This document shows, one piece after another, positions 1 through 10,835 of a stretch of DNA of 64,000 bases (positions are counted from its first letter, which is position 1; each line of letters begins with the position of its first letter). A program made the position numbers and the translations under genes. The notes under the pieces are model-generated. The model was not told the origin of the DNA. It was given only the letters and a program-made list of their open reading frames with translations, and did no database searches. The DNA comes from Nematopogon swammerdamellus (Eukaryota; Arthropoda; Insecta; Lepidoptera; Adelidae). The stretch is taken from contig OX336355.1 in assembly GCA_946902875.1 (NCBI GenBank), positions 15,037,347 to 15,101,346 on the forward strand. Direction: 5' to 3'.

Positions 1-551
1 AATTAGCAAATATTTGTTAATAATATAATAATTTTTTTTTTTGGTTACAAAACTTTTCGACTTTCTAACATTATTTTTTTAATTTTGGAAAATTCCAATA
101 ACAAATACTCCAATAAGATAATACCAATGTACGAGGTCTTACATATCATTGTTTTGGAAATTTGATGTAGATTTATAATAAAGTATCCGAGGTATCTCAG
201 AACTTAGAACTATTATCGTGTTTATGCGAAAATCTGCAAATTCACAAAATTGTGAAAGGGGCGTTGCCTTTGTTCATTTAAGAGAAAGTTATATTATTCC
301 CTTGATGTAAAGAAGGGTTAGATATTGTTAAATCCGTTTCATCTTTTCATCGCGAATCGACACAATGAGCGACTTATTGTATGAATCCCGTTCAAACGTA
401 TGGAAGACTGGCGTCACGTGGCTACCTACTCGCTCGGCCAATCACGGCGTTCCATGCGCCGCTCCCGCCTCAGACTTCACACCCCTTTGGCGGCTACCTC
501 GGTTCTCATACAAACGATGCCGTATTTCGTATCCAGGCTTACTGACTCGTG
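1..551. other. Intergenic, no gene seen
   Basis: AT-rich DNA with no convincing coding exon. Bases 395-545 are locally GC-richer and open on the plus strand for 74 codons, but the translation has no domain-like pattern and no splice context, so I treat it as non-coding or repeat-derived. Confidence 0.5.
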
Positions 552-637
552 TTAAACTAGCACCCGTTGTATGTGTGAACCGCGTTTAAATCCATAACTC
601 GCTACTTAACTTTAAACTCGTGTTGGTGCAAGACGCG
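552..637. repeat. Partial MITE, CACCAACACGAATTTAA family
   Basis: This segment matches the right two thirds of the small inverted-repeat element at 36.3 kb, ending in the same TCGTGTTGGTGCAAGACGCG. It is truncated on its left side and abuts the start of repeat X at 638. Confidence 0.6.
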
Positions 638-1570
638 CTTAGTACCTAATAATGTCAATTTTCAACGTTTCTCAAAAAATGCTCATATCATAAAAAAGAA
701 ATGACTCCGATTTTTTTTTCTTATTTTTCCCTGGGTACATACTCATAAACTGGCCTACTCCCTCGTTCCCGCTTGTCGTTGAGTATTGGGACAATCTGTA
801 TATTGTATATTATAGTGGCGAACTAACTGCTAACGATGCGCTATGTTCTTAGCAGTGGCGGTTCCCCAGGTGAAGCAAGTGAAGCACCGCCTCACTTAAT
901 TATCTTGAAAGTAAAGAAAAAAAAACATTTCAAAATATCAAGAAAGAAAACTTAAAAAAGTCAAGTATATCCGATCCGAACTGATCACAATATTAGCGCG
1001 GCGGCGCGGAGGAGGCGGAGGCGGCTGGTGCGACGCGCGCGACGAAATACGTTAAAGATGTGTTAGTGCATCAACACCACCAACACAGCACGCACACACA
1101 CACAGACGTGACGTGTGACGTGTCACGTACGGCATGGCATATGGTGACTCACCCCGGTCCGGTGCGGCGATGAATCGCTTATTTTGATATCGCTTCACCA
1201 AGCGTAAAGACAACAGGTTGACCTTGGAGGCTTTGGATGTAGGGAGCAGCTGAGGCTCTGATAAATGGCGCCGGACGAGACATCTATATCCAATTAAAAT
1301 AATGCAGAGCGAGATGGGGCGATTCACGTTTTCTATAAGTCGGTTTGTTTTACCTCCGTGATTAACATGATGGCGAAATTCGCACTAGTTACGATAAGTT
1401 TCATAGCTCAATGGCATATGCTTCGCTTTTCAATCTAGTGACGTTGGTTCGAATCTCACTTTTGCGAATTCTTTTTTTTTTTTTTTAGGGTTCCGTATCC
1501 GGTACGGGACCCTATTACTAAGCCTACGCCGTCTGTCTGTCTGTCTGTCTGTCCGTCCGTCCGTCTGTCT

Positions 1571-1868
1571 TTTTTTTTATGTAATCCGGTATGGGTGGCT
1601 GAGCCGGAGGGGCCAAAGCGCATGCTCCGACCAGCCAATATCACCTCCGAGAAGGTAGGTGCCATACCGGAGACTTCCCTGGATTGCTGGCTATACTAGA
1701 CTAGAGGAGAACACAGCCGAGGCTGCTATGCGGCAGCAGCAGGTGTAGGTATGCATACACGTAATTTTTTTCGTCAGAAAAAACTCATTGTTACACGCCG
1801 ACCGGATTCGAACCTCGCACCTCTCGCATTTGAAGCCAATGCCCAAACCACTCGGTCACCCGCCGCTT
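1571..1868 (-). mobile_element. SINE family A, minus strand, with tRNA-like head
   Basis: Read on the minus strand it starts with a tRNA-like head at about 1868-1797 that includes the B-box-like GGTTCGAATCC, then the family body, and ends in an A-rich tail at about 1571. The middle of the body, present in the copies at 20.1 and 42.4 kb, is deleted. It lies inside the (GTCY)n tract of repeat D. Confidence 0.8.
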
Positions 1869-2020
1869 GTCTGTCCGTCCGTCTGTCCGAGGCCTGTATC
1901 TCTTGAACCGTAATTTGGTAGCCCGTTGAAATGTTCACAGAAAATGTGTTATTATGGCCGATATAACAAAAATTAATGAAAATAAGAAAAAGTAAAAAAC
2001 TCACGGGGGTTCCCATAGAG

Positions 2021-2070
2021 GGCGCGCGCGCATACACTTTTTGGTTTCAAAAAGTGTATGCGCGCGCGCC
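2021..2070. repeat. Perfect 23-bp hairpin inside repeat D
   Basis: Bases 2021-2043 and 2048-2070 are perfect reverse complements around a 4-base loop; the stem is rich in alternating GC. It may mark a recombination or insertion scar inside repeat D. Confidence 0.8.
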
Positions 2071-3172
2071 ATCTACCAAATAGATGATGAATCATTTTCT
2101 AATCGTGACTAACTAATATGAAGTATTTCATAACACGCCATCTAGATGGCGTGGCGTGTTATGAAATTCATCTAGTCGCGCTAGCCGTGACATGGCGATA
2201 CGGTACCCTCGGTGCGCGATTCGTTAATAGTTTTTGGTTAAGTATTGTTAGGGCCAAAAAAAAAATAGGTTTAGGTTTTTCAATTTATCATAAAGTAATA
2301 GCAATGTAGGTGGATTTTTTAGTCGCCTCACTAAGATTTATAGGTCAAAGCCGCCACTGGTTCTTAGTACTGACTTACCAGCGCTGTGCTTCACGGTGGC
2401 ACATCTCTGGCCACCGCGAAGTACAGGATGCTTTGAACCATGTGTGCAAGAAAACTTCAGTGAAAACCTGAAGTGTGTGTGAATTGATTGAACATTTCTC
2501 GACTTGTATCCGAACATTATATCGACGACAACGACACCTAAGAATACGCGCGCATGGGTGGTTACAGATATATTCTTTATTCTTTATTCATCATTTGTAT
2601 CACAGATCAGAGAAGTATTGGATTTCTGTGATTTGTATGGTAGTACAAGCTGTGCCCGCGGCTCCGCCCGCTCTCATATTTCACTTCACTGCTAACCTCA
2701 TAAGCCATTTAGCGTGATAGTAAGTAGCCTATAGTTGATGGGAAGAATCAAGCTATCCGTAGATTTTTTTTTAATTAAAATCGGTTCAGTGGTTCTCGAG
2801 TTATAAGCGGACAGACAGACACTCAGACAGACAGAAAGCAGACGTTGGATTTTATTATAGGTAAGGATAAGGTTAAGGATACTACGCTTGAATTTGTTCT
2901 ATTTTTTTGTTTTTTATTATTACAATCCGGTTTTATTACACCCACAAAGAAGAGCCGACAAGAAACTTCGCAGGGTTTTTTTAACGTCTTCAATTACAAT
3001 ACGTTCGTGACTAGGTAGTACACAATAGACATTTAGGATTTTGCGCTTTATTACACGATGGCTCATGCATGTCACGGCTCAAGACAGTTTTGTCAATTGT
3101 GTAATTCAATTTGAATCAATAGTGAATGATAAAAATATTGAAGTTTCCATCTCGAAGGTGTGAAGTTTTTTT

Positions 3173-3722
3173 CGCGCAGATCCGCCTTCGGCTCCGCCTT
3201 TAGTTACTTACTTTTTTTTTAATACGAATTTCACGCTAGCGATGCCGCGGGAAACAGAAATATAAATTGCACCAATGACAGCGACATAAGTTCGACTTAA
3301 TTTTTTTATTTTTTTTTATTTATCAAACATTTTGTCACCGGCCAGCTCATTTCGAGATGACAGTTCTCCGTTGTCAACTTGTCATTTAAATTTTATAATA
3401 ATTTTAATTTTTATTATATTTTTTTGTTTATTATGTTAATCCGGGATATACACTGTCACTATACAAAGTTTCTTCAAATTCCGTTCAGTGGTTTTTGCGT
3501 GATGCGCGTACAGACAAAGAGAGATTATTAATTTAACGATTTTATTATATGTATAGATTATATTTTTTTGTTTATTATGTTAATCCGAGATATACACTGT
3601 CACTATACAAAGTTTCGTCAAATTCCGTTCAGTGGTTTTTGCGTGATGCGCGTACAGACAAAGAGAGATTATTAATTTAACGATTTTATTATATGTATAG
3701 ATATAGATTTTTGTTGTGGTTT
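3173..3722 (+). repeat. Tail of the GCGAAGCCGCGGGC element with a 144-bp tandem duplication
   Basis: It begins with a TCCGCCTTCGGC piece, then the AATACGAATTTCACG motif and the CACCAATGACAGCGACATAA tail that recur at 7013-7500 and 8040-8530. The terminal block is duplicated in tandem (about 3413-3556 and 3557-3701), each copy ending TTATATGTATAGAT. Confidence 0.7.
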
Positions 3723-3845
3723 ATACACCGTGTCCCAAAACTCAACGTCAAGCGGGAACCAGGGAGTAGGCCAGTTTATGTGTACCCAGGGAAAAATAAG
3801 AAAAAAAACGGAGTCTTAATTATTTTTTTTTTAATTTAACTTAAT
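3723..3845 (-). repeat. Inverted match to the left part of repeat X
   Basis: The stretch from CCGTGTCCCAAAACTC to AAAAACGGAGTC is the reverse complement, with some divergence, of about 700-800. Repeat X may therefore be the interior of a larger inverted-repeat element. Confidence 0.55.
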
Positions 3846-5230
3846 TTTTTTTTAGTAAAACTACAGGCATTCTGGTTTTCTTTGGGATACTGATCAATAG
3901 CAGAATTATTTAGGCTAGGTACCAATTTTTTTTTTAACAATTATATTTGCAAATTTTTAGTCGTACTTGAGTCATTTTCGCGAACTTTGTCCCATAACGA
4001 AACACTGTAACGAAATTATTGTAACAAAACTCTAAATATGTAACGAAAATTTATTTATAAAGTAACATTAACATTGGCTTGCATTTTAGTGGATAGGTAA
4101 ATAAAAACACAAAATGTATTGAATAACCAAAATTTATTGGATCTTGTTGGTTTATCAGTCTAATCTTGAAAAAATATATAAACCTACTTCAAAAATGTAT
4201 GAAATAATATTTTTTTCCGGACAAAAGCAAGCAAAAAAATTATGGATGAAAGAAAACATGAGTGGATAAAATCATTTTATGCTTTTGTGACGCTTTCAAC
4301 TCCAGGGTACTGAAAGAAATATTATTTGATACATATTTGAAGTCAGTTTTTATATTATTTATAAATAATGTTATGTGGAGAAAATTCCAATGTGTATGGA
4401 GCTTTATACTACAAAGATTTCGTTACGTAACGAAATATAACGAAATCGTAACGAAACGTAACGAATTTTTTTGCAAAAAATATCCTAAAAATTACTTCCG
4501 TGACAACAATAGAATCAAAACATTACAGAAGCACTAGATAAACGTAAGATCTATGACATATAAAATCGGGATCAATATTCTAGAACAAATTTCCAGGAAA
4601 AGGTTGTGTTTTAGTCCAGCGTAACGAAATTTTTTTTCACTTTTTTGCAACGACATTCTCACCTTAACTGCTCTCACTGGTTCCAAAGACGCCATTGCAG
4701 TTTTTTCGTCCACCAATAAACATCGGGCCGGTGTTGCCAACCGTATGACTTAAAGCAGCGTTCAATATCTCGATAAATCACTACCCAAAAGCGTAACGAA
4801 ACATTATGTAACGAAACTCTAAAAAAAGTGTGACATGCAAAAAAAAAATCATTTCGAGAAGAATCGAAGAGATATAGTCCTAATTGACAAAGAAATGTAA
4901 AATAGAACATTACTCTGATTGGTTTAATACGTAAGTAAATTAATAGAATAATAGAAACTATTTTTAAAAAAATGTCTAAACCTGCAAAGGTCGAGAGTGA
5001 CATGACGATTTTTGTATGGAGAGCAAAATCAGGGCATCGTTAATCGTACAATTGCCAAATAATTAAAAGAAGTAGAGTTTATACACTATCAATTCCCAAT
5101 GAATAAAGATATTTTCTGTTAAATGACATTTAATGTTTATCAAATGAACAAGGAAATATAATTAATTTCTCAATTTAGAAATTGCGACAAAAAAAATTCT
5201 CAAAAGGACAAAGTTGGTGAAAATGACTCA
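3846..5230. other. AT-rich intergenic DNA with a cluster of GTAACGAAA motifs
   Basis: No gene is seen. The nonamer GTAACGAAA/T or its complement recurs about ten times between about 3990 and 4815, densest at 4420-4470. Short open frames here lack any recognisable pattern. Confidence 0.5.
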
Positions 5231-5714
5231 CTTAGTACCTAATAATGTCAATTTTCAACGTTTCTCAAAAAATGCTCATATCATAAAAAAGAAATGACTC
5301 CGATTTTTTTTTCTTATTTTTCCCTGGGTACATACTCATAAACTGGCCTACTCCCTCGTTCCCGCTTGTCGTTGAGTATTGGGACAATCTGTATATTGTA
5401 TATTATAGTGGCGAACTAACTGCTAACGATGCGCTATGTTCTTAGTACTGACTTACCAGCGCTGTGCTTCACGGTGGCACATCTCTGGCCACCGCGAAGT
5501 ACAGGATGCTTTGAACCATGTGTGCAAGAAAACTTCAGTGAAAACCTGAAGTGTGTGTGAATTGATTGAACATTTCTCGACTTGTATCCGAACATTATAT
5601 CGACGACAACGACACCTAAGAATACGCGCGCATGGGTGGTTACAGATATATTCTTTACTAGCTGAGCCCGCGGCTCCGCTCGCGTGAAATTCGTATTCCA
5701 AAGAAGAATGTAAG

Positions 5715-5960
5715 TAACTTAGGGCGAGGCCGAAGGCCGAGCTGCGTTCAGGTAATCGATAAACCTTCTTAAAGAAAGTAACTAACTAAGGGCGAGGGCG
5801 AAGGCCGAACTGCTTTCAGGTAAACGATAAACCTTTCTCAAATAAAGGAAGTAAGGGCGAGGCCGAAGGCCGAGCTGCGTTCAGGAAGACGACAAACCTT
5901 CTGGAAGAAAGGAAGGAACTAAGTGCGAGGCCGAAGGCCGAGCTGCGTTCAGGTAAACCA
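5715..5960 (+). repeat. Minisatellite arm, plus orientation
   Basis: Four units of about 60-70 bp, each containing GGGCGAGGCCGAAGGCCGAG, then CTGCGTTCAGG and an AAACCTTCTNNAAGAAAG-like block. Units are diverged, so the array is not very recent. Confidence 0.75.
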
Positions 5961-6092
5961 AAAACCCTCTTCCGCCTTCGGGCCTCGCCCTTAAAGACTT
6001 CCTTTCTTCGATAGAATATAATATCGTTTACTCAATCTATTTATTTCATATAAATAAAAAAGTAATATTAATAACTAAAGAATTAAACCTAC

Positions 6093-6485
6093 CTAACAAA
6101 CATTAAAATAACTATCAAAACGGGCATTTTCAAATGTTCTTAGAGCACTTGCGGCATTACCCCGCTGGATGCTTACCCTTTGAATGAAGTACATAAGCCC
6201 TTGATGACGGGACACCAGTTGCGTCAACCACCTCAAGCCTCTTTTGGCTTCACTGCTCCACGGACCGAGGGTTTCAACCGCAAACGCAGCAAATTCGAAA
6301 TCTTGAATTATATTTCTATATTTGCTGCGTTGGAGGCTCTCCGCCCCAGCATCGGTCGCGCCAGCCGCTCTTGAAGATGTCCTAACGTGACTTGAAGCCA
6401 ATGTGAGAACAAAAGTGGCGTCCCACATCAAAGAACTACCCTTAGTCCATGGCACTAAGGTCTCTAGCATCGGGCCTCTTGCCAT
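6093..6485 (-). pseudogene. Degraded retroelement-type open frame
   Basis: A 130-codon minus frame. Its pattern (MWDATFVLTLASSHV, then SKYRNIIQDFEFAAFAVETL, then QRGNAASALRTFEN) resembles a region I associate with the C-terminal end of reverse-transcriptase proteins in animal genomes. It lacks any catalytic core, has no intact gene around it, and lies between the inverted minisatellite arms. Function unlikely; the family assignment is from memory of the pattern only. Confidence 0.45.
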
Positions 6486-6604
6486 CCAGCCGGGAATAAC
6501 CGCGAGGTTCTAGGATGCACGGTATATTTGCCGTTAGAAGCGTGGACTTTATAATAAAATTTAAATTAAATTAACTCAATCTTAATATTAATTAACTTTA
6601 TTCG

Positions 6605-7500
6605 AGATGGTTTGGCTTCTTCCTGAACGCAGCTCGGCCTTCGGCCTCGCCCTTAGTTACTTGCTTTCTTCGAGATGGTTTTTCAATTATCCGAACGTAG
6701 CTCGGCCTTCGGCCTCGCCTTAGTTACTTACTTTCTTCAAGATGGTTTAGCTTCTTCCTGAACGCAGCTCGGCCTGCGGCCTCGCCCATAGTTACTTACT
6801 TTCTTCGAGAAGGTTTATGGTCTTCCAGAATAGAGCTTGGCCTTCGGCCTCGCCCTTAGTTACTTATTTTCTTCAAGAATGTTTTTCTTCTTCCTGAAAT
6901 CAGCTCCGCCTTTCGCCTCGCCCTTAGTTACTTTCATCGAGAAAGAATATCGTTTACGTGAGTGCAGATCCGCCTTCGGGCCCGTCTTTAGTTACTTACT
7001 TTCTTTTTTTTAAATACGAATTTCACGCGAGCGAAGCCGCGGGCAACAGATATATAAATTTTATTGCACCAATGACAGCGACATAACTTCGACTTTCAAT
7101 TATTATTTTTATTTATCAAACAATTTGTCACCGGCCAGCGCACGTCGATATGACAGTTCTCCGTTGTCAACATGACATTTAAAATTGTTTTTACCTTTAC
7201 TTTGGACTACGTGATTTTAAACGCGCAATAATGTTTATAATTGTTAATTTTTTTATTTTTGTTAATTTTTTTTACGTATTATGTTAACCCGGCATATAAA
7301 CTGCCACTATACAAAGTTTCGTCTAATTCCGTTCAGTGGTTTTTGCGTGATGCGCGTACAGACAAACAAACAAACAAACAAAAATTTTAAAAACTGTTCT
7401 AACATGTTCAGTATCTCATTTTAAGCCACCCTGGTTAGTTTTTTTCCGAATACATTCAATGTACAGACTTTCTTACCTCTACGATTTTATTATATGTATA
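6605..7500 (-). repeat. Minisatellite arm, inverted, with tail (first tandem copy)
   Basis: Units with GCTCGGCCTTCGGCCTCGCC, the reverse complement of the plus-arm core, followed by the AATACGAATTTCACGCGAGC end and a tail running from CACCAATGACAGCG through (CAAA)n to TTATTATATGTATAGAT. Confidence 0.7.
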
Positions 7501-8530
7501 GATGGTTTAGCTTCTTCCTGAACGCAGCTCGGCCTTCGGCCTCGCCCTTAGTTACTTGCTTTCTTCGAGATGGTTTATCATTTGTCAGAACGTAGCTCGG
7601 CCTTCGGCCTCGCCTTAGTTGCTTACTTTCTTCAAGATGGTTTAGCTTCTTCCTGAACGCAGCTCGGCCTTCGGCCTCGCCCTTAGTTACTTGCTTTCTT
7701 CGAGATGGTTTTTCAATTATCTGAACGTAGCTCGGCCTTCGGCCTCGCCTTAGTTACTTACTTTCTTCAAGATGGTTTAGCTTCTTCCTGAACGCAGCTC
7801 GGCCTGCGGCCTCGCCCATAGTTACTTACTTTCTTCGAGAAGGTTTATGGTCTTCCAGAATAGAGCTTGGCCTTCGGCCTCGCCCTTAGTTACTTATTTT
7901 CTTCAAGAATGTTTTTCTTCTTCCTGAAATCAGCTCCGCCTTTCGCCTCGCCCTTAGTTACTTTCATCGAGAAAGAATATCGTTTACGTGAGCGCAGATC
8001 CGCCTTCGGGCCCGTCTTTAGTTACTTAGTTTCTTTTTTTTAAATACGAATTTCACGCGAGCGAAGCCGCGGGCAACAGATATATAAATTTTATTGCACC
8101 AATGACAGCGACATAACTTCGACTTTCAATTATTATTTTTATTTATCAAACAATTTGTCACCGGCCAGCGCACGTCGAGATGACAGTTCTCCGTTGTCAA
8201 CATGACATTTAAATTGTTTTTACCTTTACTTTGGACTACGTGATTTTAAACGCGCAATGATGTTTATATTTGTTAATTTTTTTATTTTTGTTAATTTTTT
8301 TTACGTATTATGTTAACCCGGCATATAAACTGCCACTATACAAAGTTTCGTCTAATTCCGTTCAGTGGTTTTTGCGTGATGCGCGTACAGACAAACAAAC
8401 AAACAAACAAAAATTTTAAAAACTGTTCTAACATGTTCAGTATCTTATTTTAAGCCACCCTGGTTAGTTTTTTTCCGAATACATTCAATGTACAGACTTT
8501 CTTACCTCTACGATTTTATTATATGTATAG
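7501..8530 (-). repeat. Second tandem copy of arm plus tail
   Basis: It repeats the preceding block at an offset of about 1.03 kb; for example CACCGGCCAGCGCACGTCG occurs near 7130 and near 8160. The copies are nearly identical over most of their length. Confidence 0.75.
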
Positions 8531-9126
8531 ATTCTTTATTCATCATTTGTATCACAGATCAGAGAAGTATTGGATTTCTGTGATTTGTATGGTAGTACAA
8601 GCTGTGCCCGCGGCTCCGCCCGCTCTCATATTTCACTTCACTGCTAACCTCATAAGCCATTTAGCGTGATAGTAAGTAGCCTATAGTTGATGGGAAGAAT
8701 CAAGCTATCCGTAGATTTTTTTTTTAATTAAAATCGGTTCAGTGGTTCTCGAGTTATAAGCGGACAGACAGACACTCAGACAGACAGAAAGCAGACGTTG
8801 GATTTTATTATAGGTAAGGATAAGGTTAAGGATACTACGCTTGAATTTGTTCTATTTTTTTGTTTTTTATTATTACAATCCGGTTTTATTACACCCACAA
8901 AGAAGAGCCGACAAGAAACTTCGCAGGGTTTTTTTAACGTCTTCAATTACAATACGTTCGTGACTAGGTAGTACACAATAGACATTTAGGATTTTGCGCT
9001 TTATTACACGATGGCTCATGCATGTCACGGCTCAAGACAGTTTTGTCAATTGTGTAATTCAATTTGAATCAATAGTGAATGATAAAAATATTGAAGTTTC
9101 CATCTCGAAGGTGTGAAGTTTTTTTT

Positions 9127-10093
9127 CAAAGTCAATTGTGTGAAGCCTGTTTAAAAATTGACAAAAACGTATTTTTTTAATTAGCTGGGCAAGTAGGTAC
9201 CTAGGAAATTTTGCGGTCCCGCGTCTTTATTAAAAAGACGGAGAGAGACAGTAAAGTATAAAATGACAGATTACAGTATTTCCGTCGTGTGAGTGTCGAT
9301 TAATTTAAGAATAAGTATTGATTGACGAGCAAGTCAAAAGAGGATCAGGGCGACTGCAAGTATTTTAGTAAAATTATAAACTTATTATCGGCGCGCGAGC
9401 ACATGCGCTGCGCGGCCAGAAGTAAAGGGGGAAGGGGAAGCGCGCTTCCCACCCGCATCCCGCCGCGCGGGGGTTAGCGCGGGTGTCGGCCGCATTCCTT
9501 ACGCGGCGCATATCAAAGAATATAATGCGCATCACAGAGTAAATAATCACTGCGTTTTAAGAGACGGCACTCGCGAACAAAAAAAGAAAACAAGCGTTTC
9601 TATGCATGGAGTATTTTTGAAGTACCAACATGAAAAAACTAAAACCATTCACGCACACATACGTAAAGTCACACTAATACATGCACACACAGAGATGTAC
9701 CCGTGTAGATGGCCATTTAGTTAAGCTTTTATTTAAAAAAAGGGGAAATAAAACAATTATAAGTTTGAATTAAAGCATTTTATTTGTTTGTATGTTCTCT
9801 ACTGCCAATTGGCCCAGATATATTCGGTGAAGCCATTGTAAGCTAAGTTCAACACCTTAGTATCTATGAATTAAAAATAATAAATAACAATAATGGGTCC
9901 TGCAATTTTTTTATTTCCTAAATTAAAAGATCTTCCAAAAGCTAAATCGTTGGTATTTGTTTTAATGCAATACGTTAAGAAATAAACACATTATAGCTTT
10001 GCAAAAACTGACAATTTGAAGGCCTTCACTAAACCCCATTCCTTCGCCATTAGTTTTAAGACAAACGGTTTTAATATATAATGCCACTATATA
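9127..10093. other. Intergenic, with a GC-rich block
   Basis: No gene seen. Bases 9388-9520 are strongly GC-rich inside AT-rich DNA. Bases 9797-9857 are an inverted, diverged copy of the segment at 16241-16300 (ATGGCTTCACCGAANATATC), also present at 43.9 kb, so it is a dispersed repeat. Confidence 0.5.
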
Positions 10094-10551
10094 TAAGGTC
10101 TTTCAAAATTTGTTCATAGTACGCTAAGGGGGGGTTCTGTATCGGAAATAGATCACTTTTGAAGAACAAAGAATTTTTTTTTATGTAAAATGTAAAAAAA
10201 AAAATTTTCTTAATCGTTTCAGTTTTATGCCAGGAACAAAAAAGTCTTCGAACACATAGATCTCTTTCTTTCAGAAATTGTGAAAAACCACAAATTTAGT
10301 TTTATTAGTATGGAATAGAACGAATTTGATTTTCTTTACCAACTTACACGTGCTACATCATAATGGTAACGAAGACTTTTTTTTTACTGTAATGAAACTG
10401 AAACGTTTAGGCTATAAAAATCAACCACATATTTTTTTATTTAAATAAATAAAAAAAAACCCAAGGTCAAAAACAATTTATATAGGTTTTACTCCCTATA
10501 TGACACAGAACACCCCCTTAGCGTACTCTGAACTAATTTTGAAAGACCTTA
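10094..10551. mobile_element. MITE, about 460 bp, TAAGGTCTTTC ends
   Basis: The left end TAAGGTCTTTCAAAATTTG and AGTACGCTAAGGGGG is matched by the right end CCCCCTTAGCGTACTCTG and ACTAATTTTGAAAGACCTTA, giving inverted repeats of about 45 bp. TA-rich flanks on both sides would suit a TA-targeting family. No coding capacity. Confidence 0.75.
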
Positions 10552-10835
10552 TATTTATGAACATGACTGTAAATTTTCTGCAAATAACCGACATCACAAT
10601 TTTTCCAAATTTCAACCTTATCTTAATTTTCGGAAATTACTTGATATTTAAAAGAAATTCTTCAAGTTCCACTTCGGGTCAAACATCCATTATGTAGTAC
10701 GCTATTAACATACAATGAATAAAGTTAAAATAATACGAGTATTGCTTCTATACACTGTTGAATAGAATACTAATTGTACTGTACAGAAAGCTTAGCGATA
10801 AGTAAAGTAGAATTATGGATTAAATTTGAATGTTT

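Larger units (their letters stand above)
1487..2225 (+). repeat. Dispersed repeat D (GGTTCCGTATCC family), split by a SINE
   Basis: It begins GGGTTCCGTATCCGG, runs through a (GTCT/GTCC)n tract, and ends near GGTACCCTCGGTGCGCGA. A fuller copy lies at 60335-60645 and inverted copies at 50145-50555 and 52700-53030. Full copies end in a tRNA-like B-box, GAGTTCGACTC. Here the (GTCY)n tract is interrupted by SINE A at 1571-1868. Confidence 0.7.
853..2359. mobile_element. Non-autonomous hAT-like DNA transposon
   Basis: The element starts CAGTGGCGG and ends CCGCCACTG, perfect 9-bp terminal inverted repeats. It is flanked by an 8-bp duplication, GTTCTTAG, at 845-852 and 2360-2367. The empty site is present once at about 5440 in repeat X copy 2. 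An 8-bp duplication with CAG-type ends is typical of the hAT superfamily. No transposase is encoded. The interior holds a second dispersed repeat and a SINE, so it is itself a nest. Confidence 0.85.
638..3172 (+). repeat. Repeat X, copy 1, interrupted by a hAT-like element
   Basis: Bases 638-852 and 2360-3172 match 5231-5657 and 8531-9126 almost base for base. The two copies share a start at CTTAGTACCTAATAATG. Copy 1 is split after GTTCTTAG at 852 by a 1507-bp element; copy 2 has the uninterrupted site. I see no coding capacity. The family is unidentified. Confidence 0.75.
5658..8530. mobile_element. Composite element with inverted minisatellite arms
   Basis: The insertion begins CTAGCTGAGCCCGCGGC and ends TTATTATATGTATAG. 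Near the left end lies GCTCGCGTGAAATTCGTATT and, inverted, AATACGAATTTCACGCGAGC at about 7016 and again near 8045. Between these ends are tandem units of about 60-70 bp with core GGCGAGGCCGAAGGCCGAGC, plus-oriented at 5715-5960 and inverted at 6605-7000 and 7505-8030. The right part is a tandem duplication of about 1.03 kb. A degraded open frame (6093-6485) sits between the arms. ATTCTTTA occurs on both sides of the insertion, but the unoccupied copy has a tandem ATTCTTT, so a target duplication cannot be proved. Confidence 0.7.
5231..9126 (+). repeat. Repeat X, copy 2, interrupted by a 2.9 kb insertion
   Basis: Bases 5231-5657 and 8531-9126 match copy 1. The copy lacks the hAT-like insertion and so preserves its empty site, but it is split at 5657/8531 by a composite element. 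Confidence 0.75.

Noticed and set aside
365..589. 74-codon frame in a GC-richer patch
   Set aside because: No homology pattern, no splice context, and it overlaps a MITE fragment.
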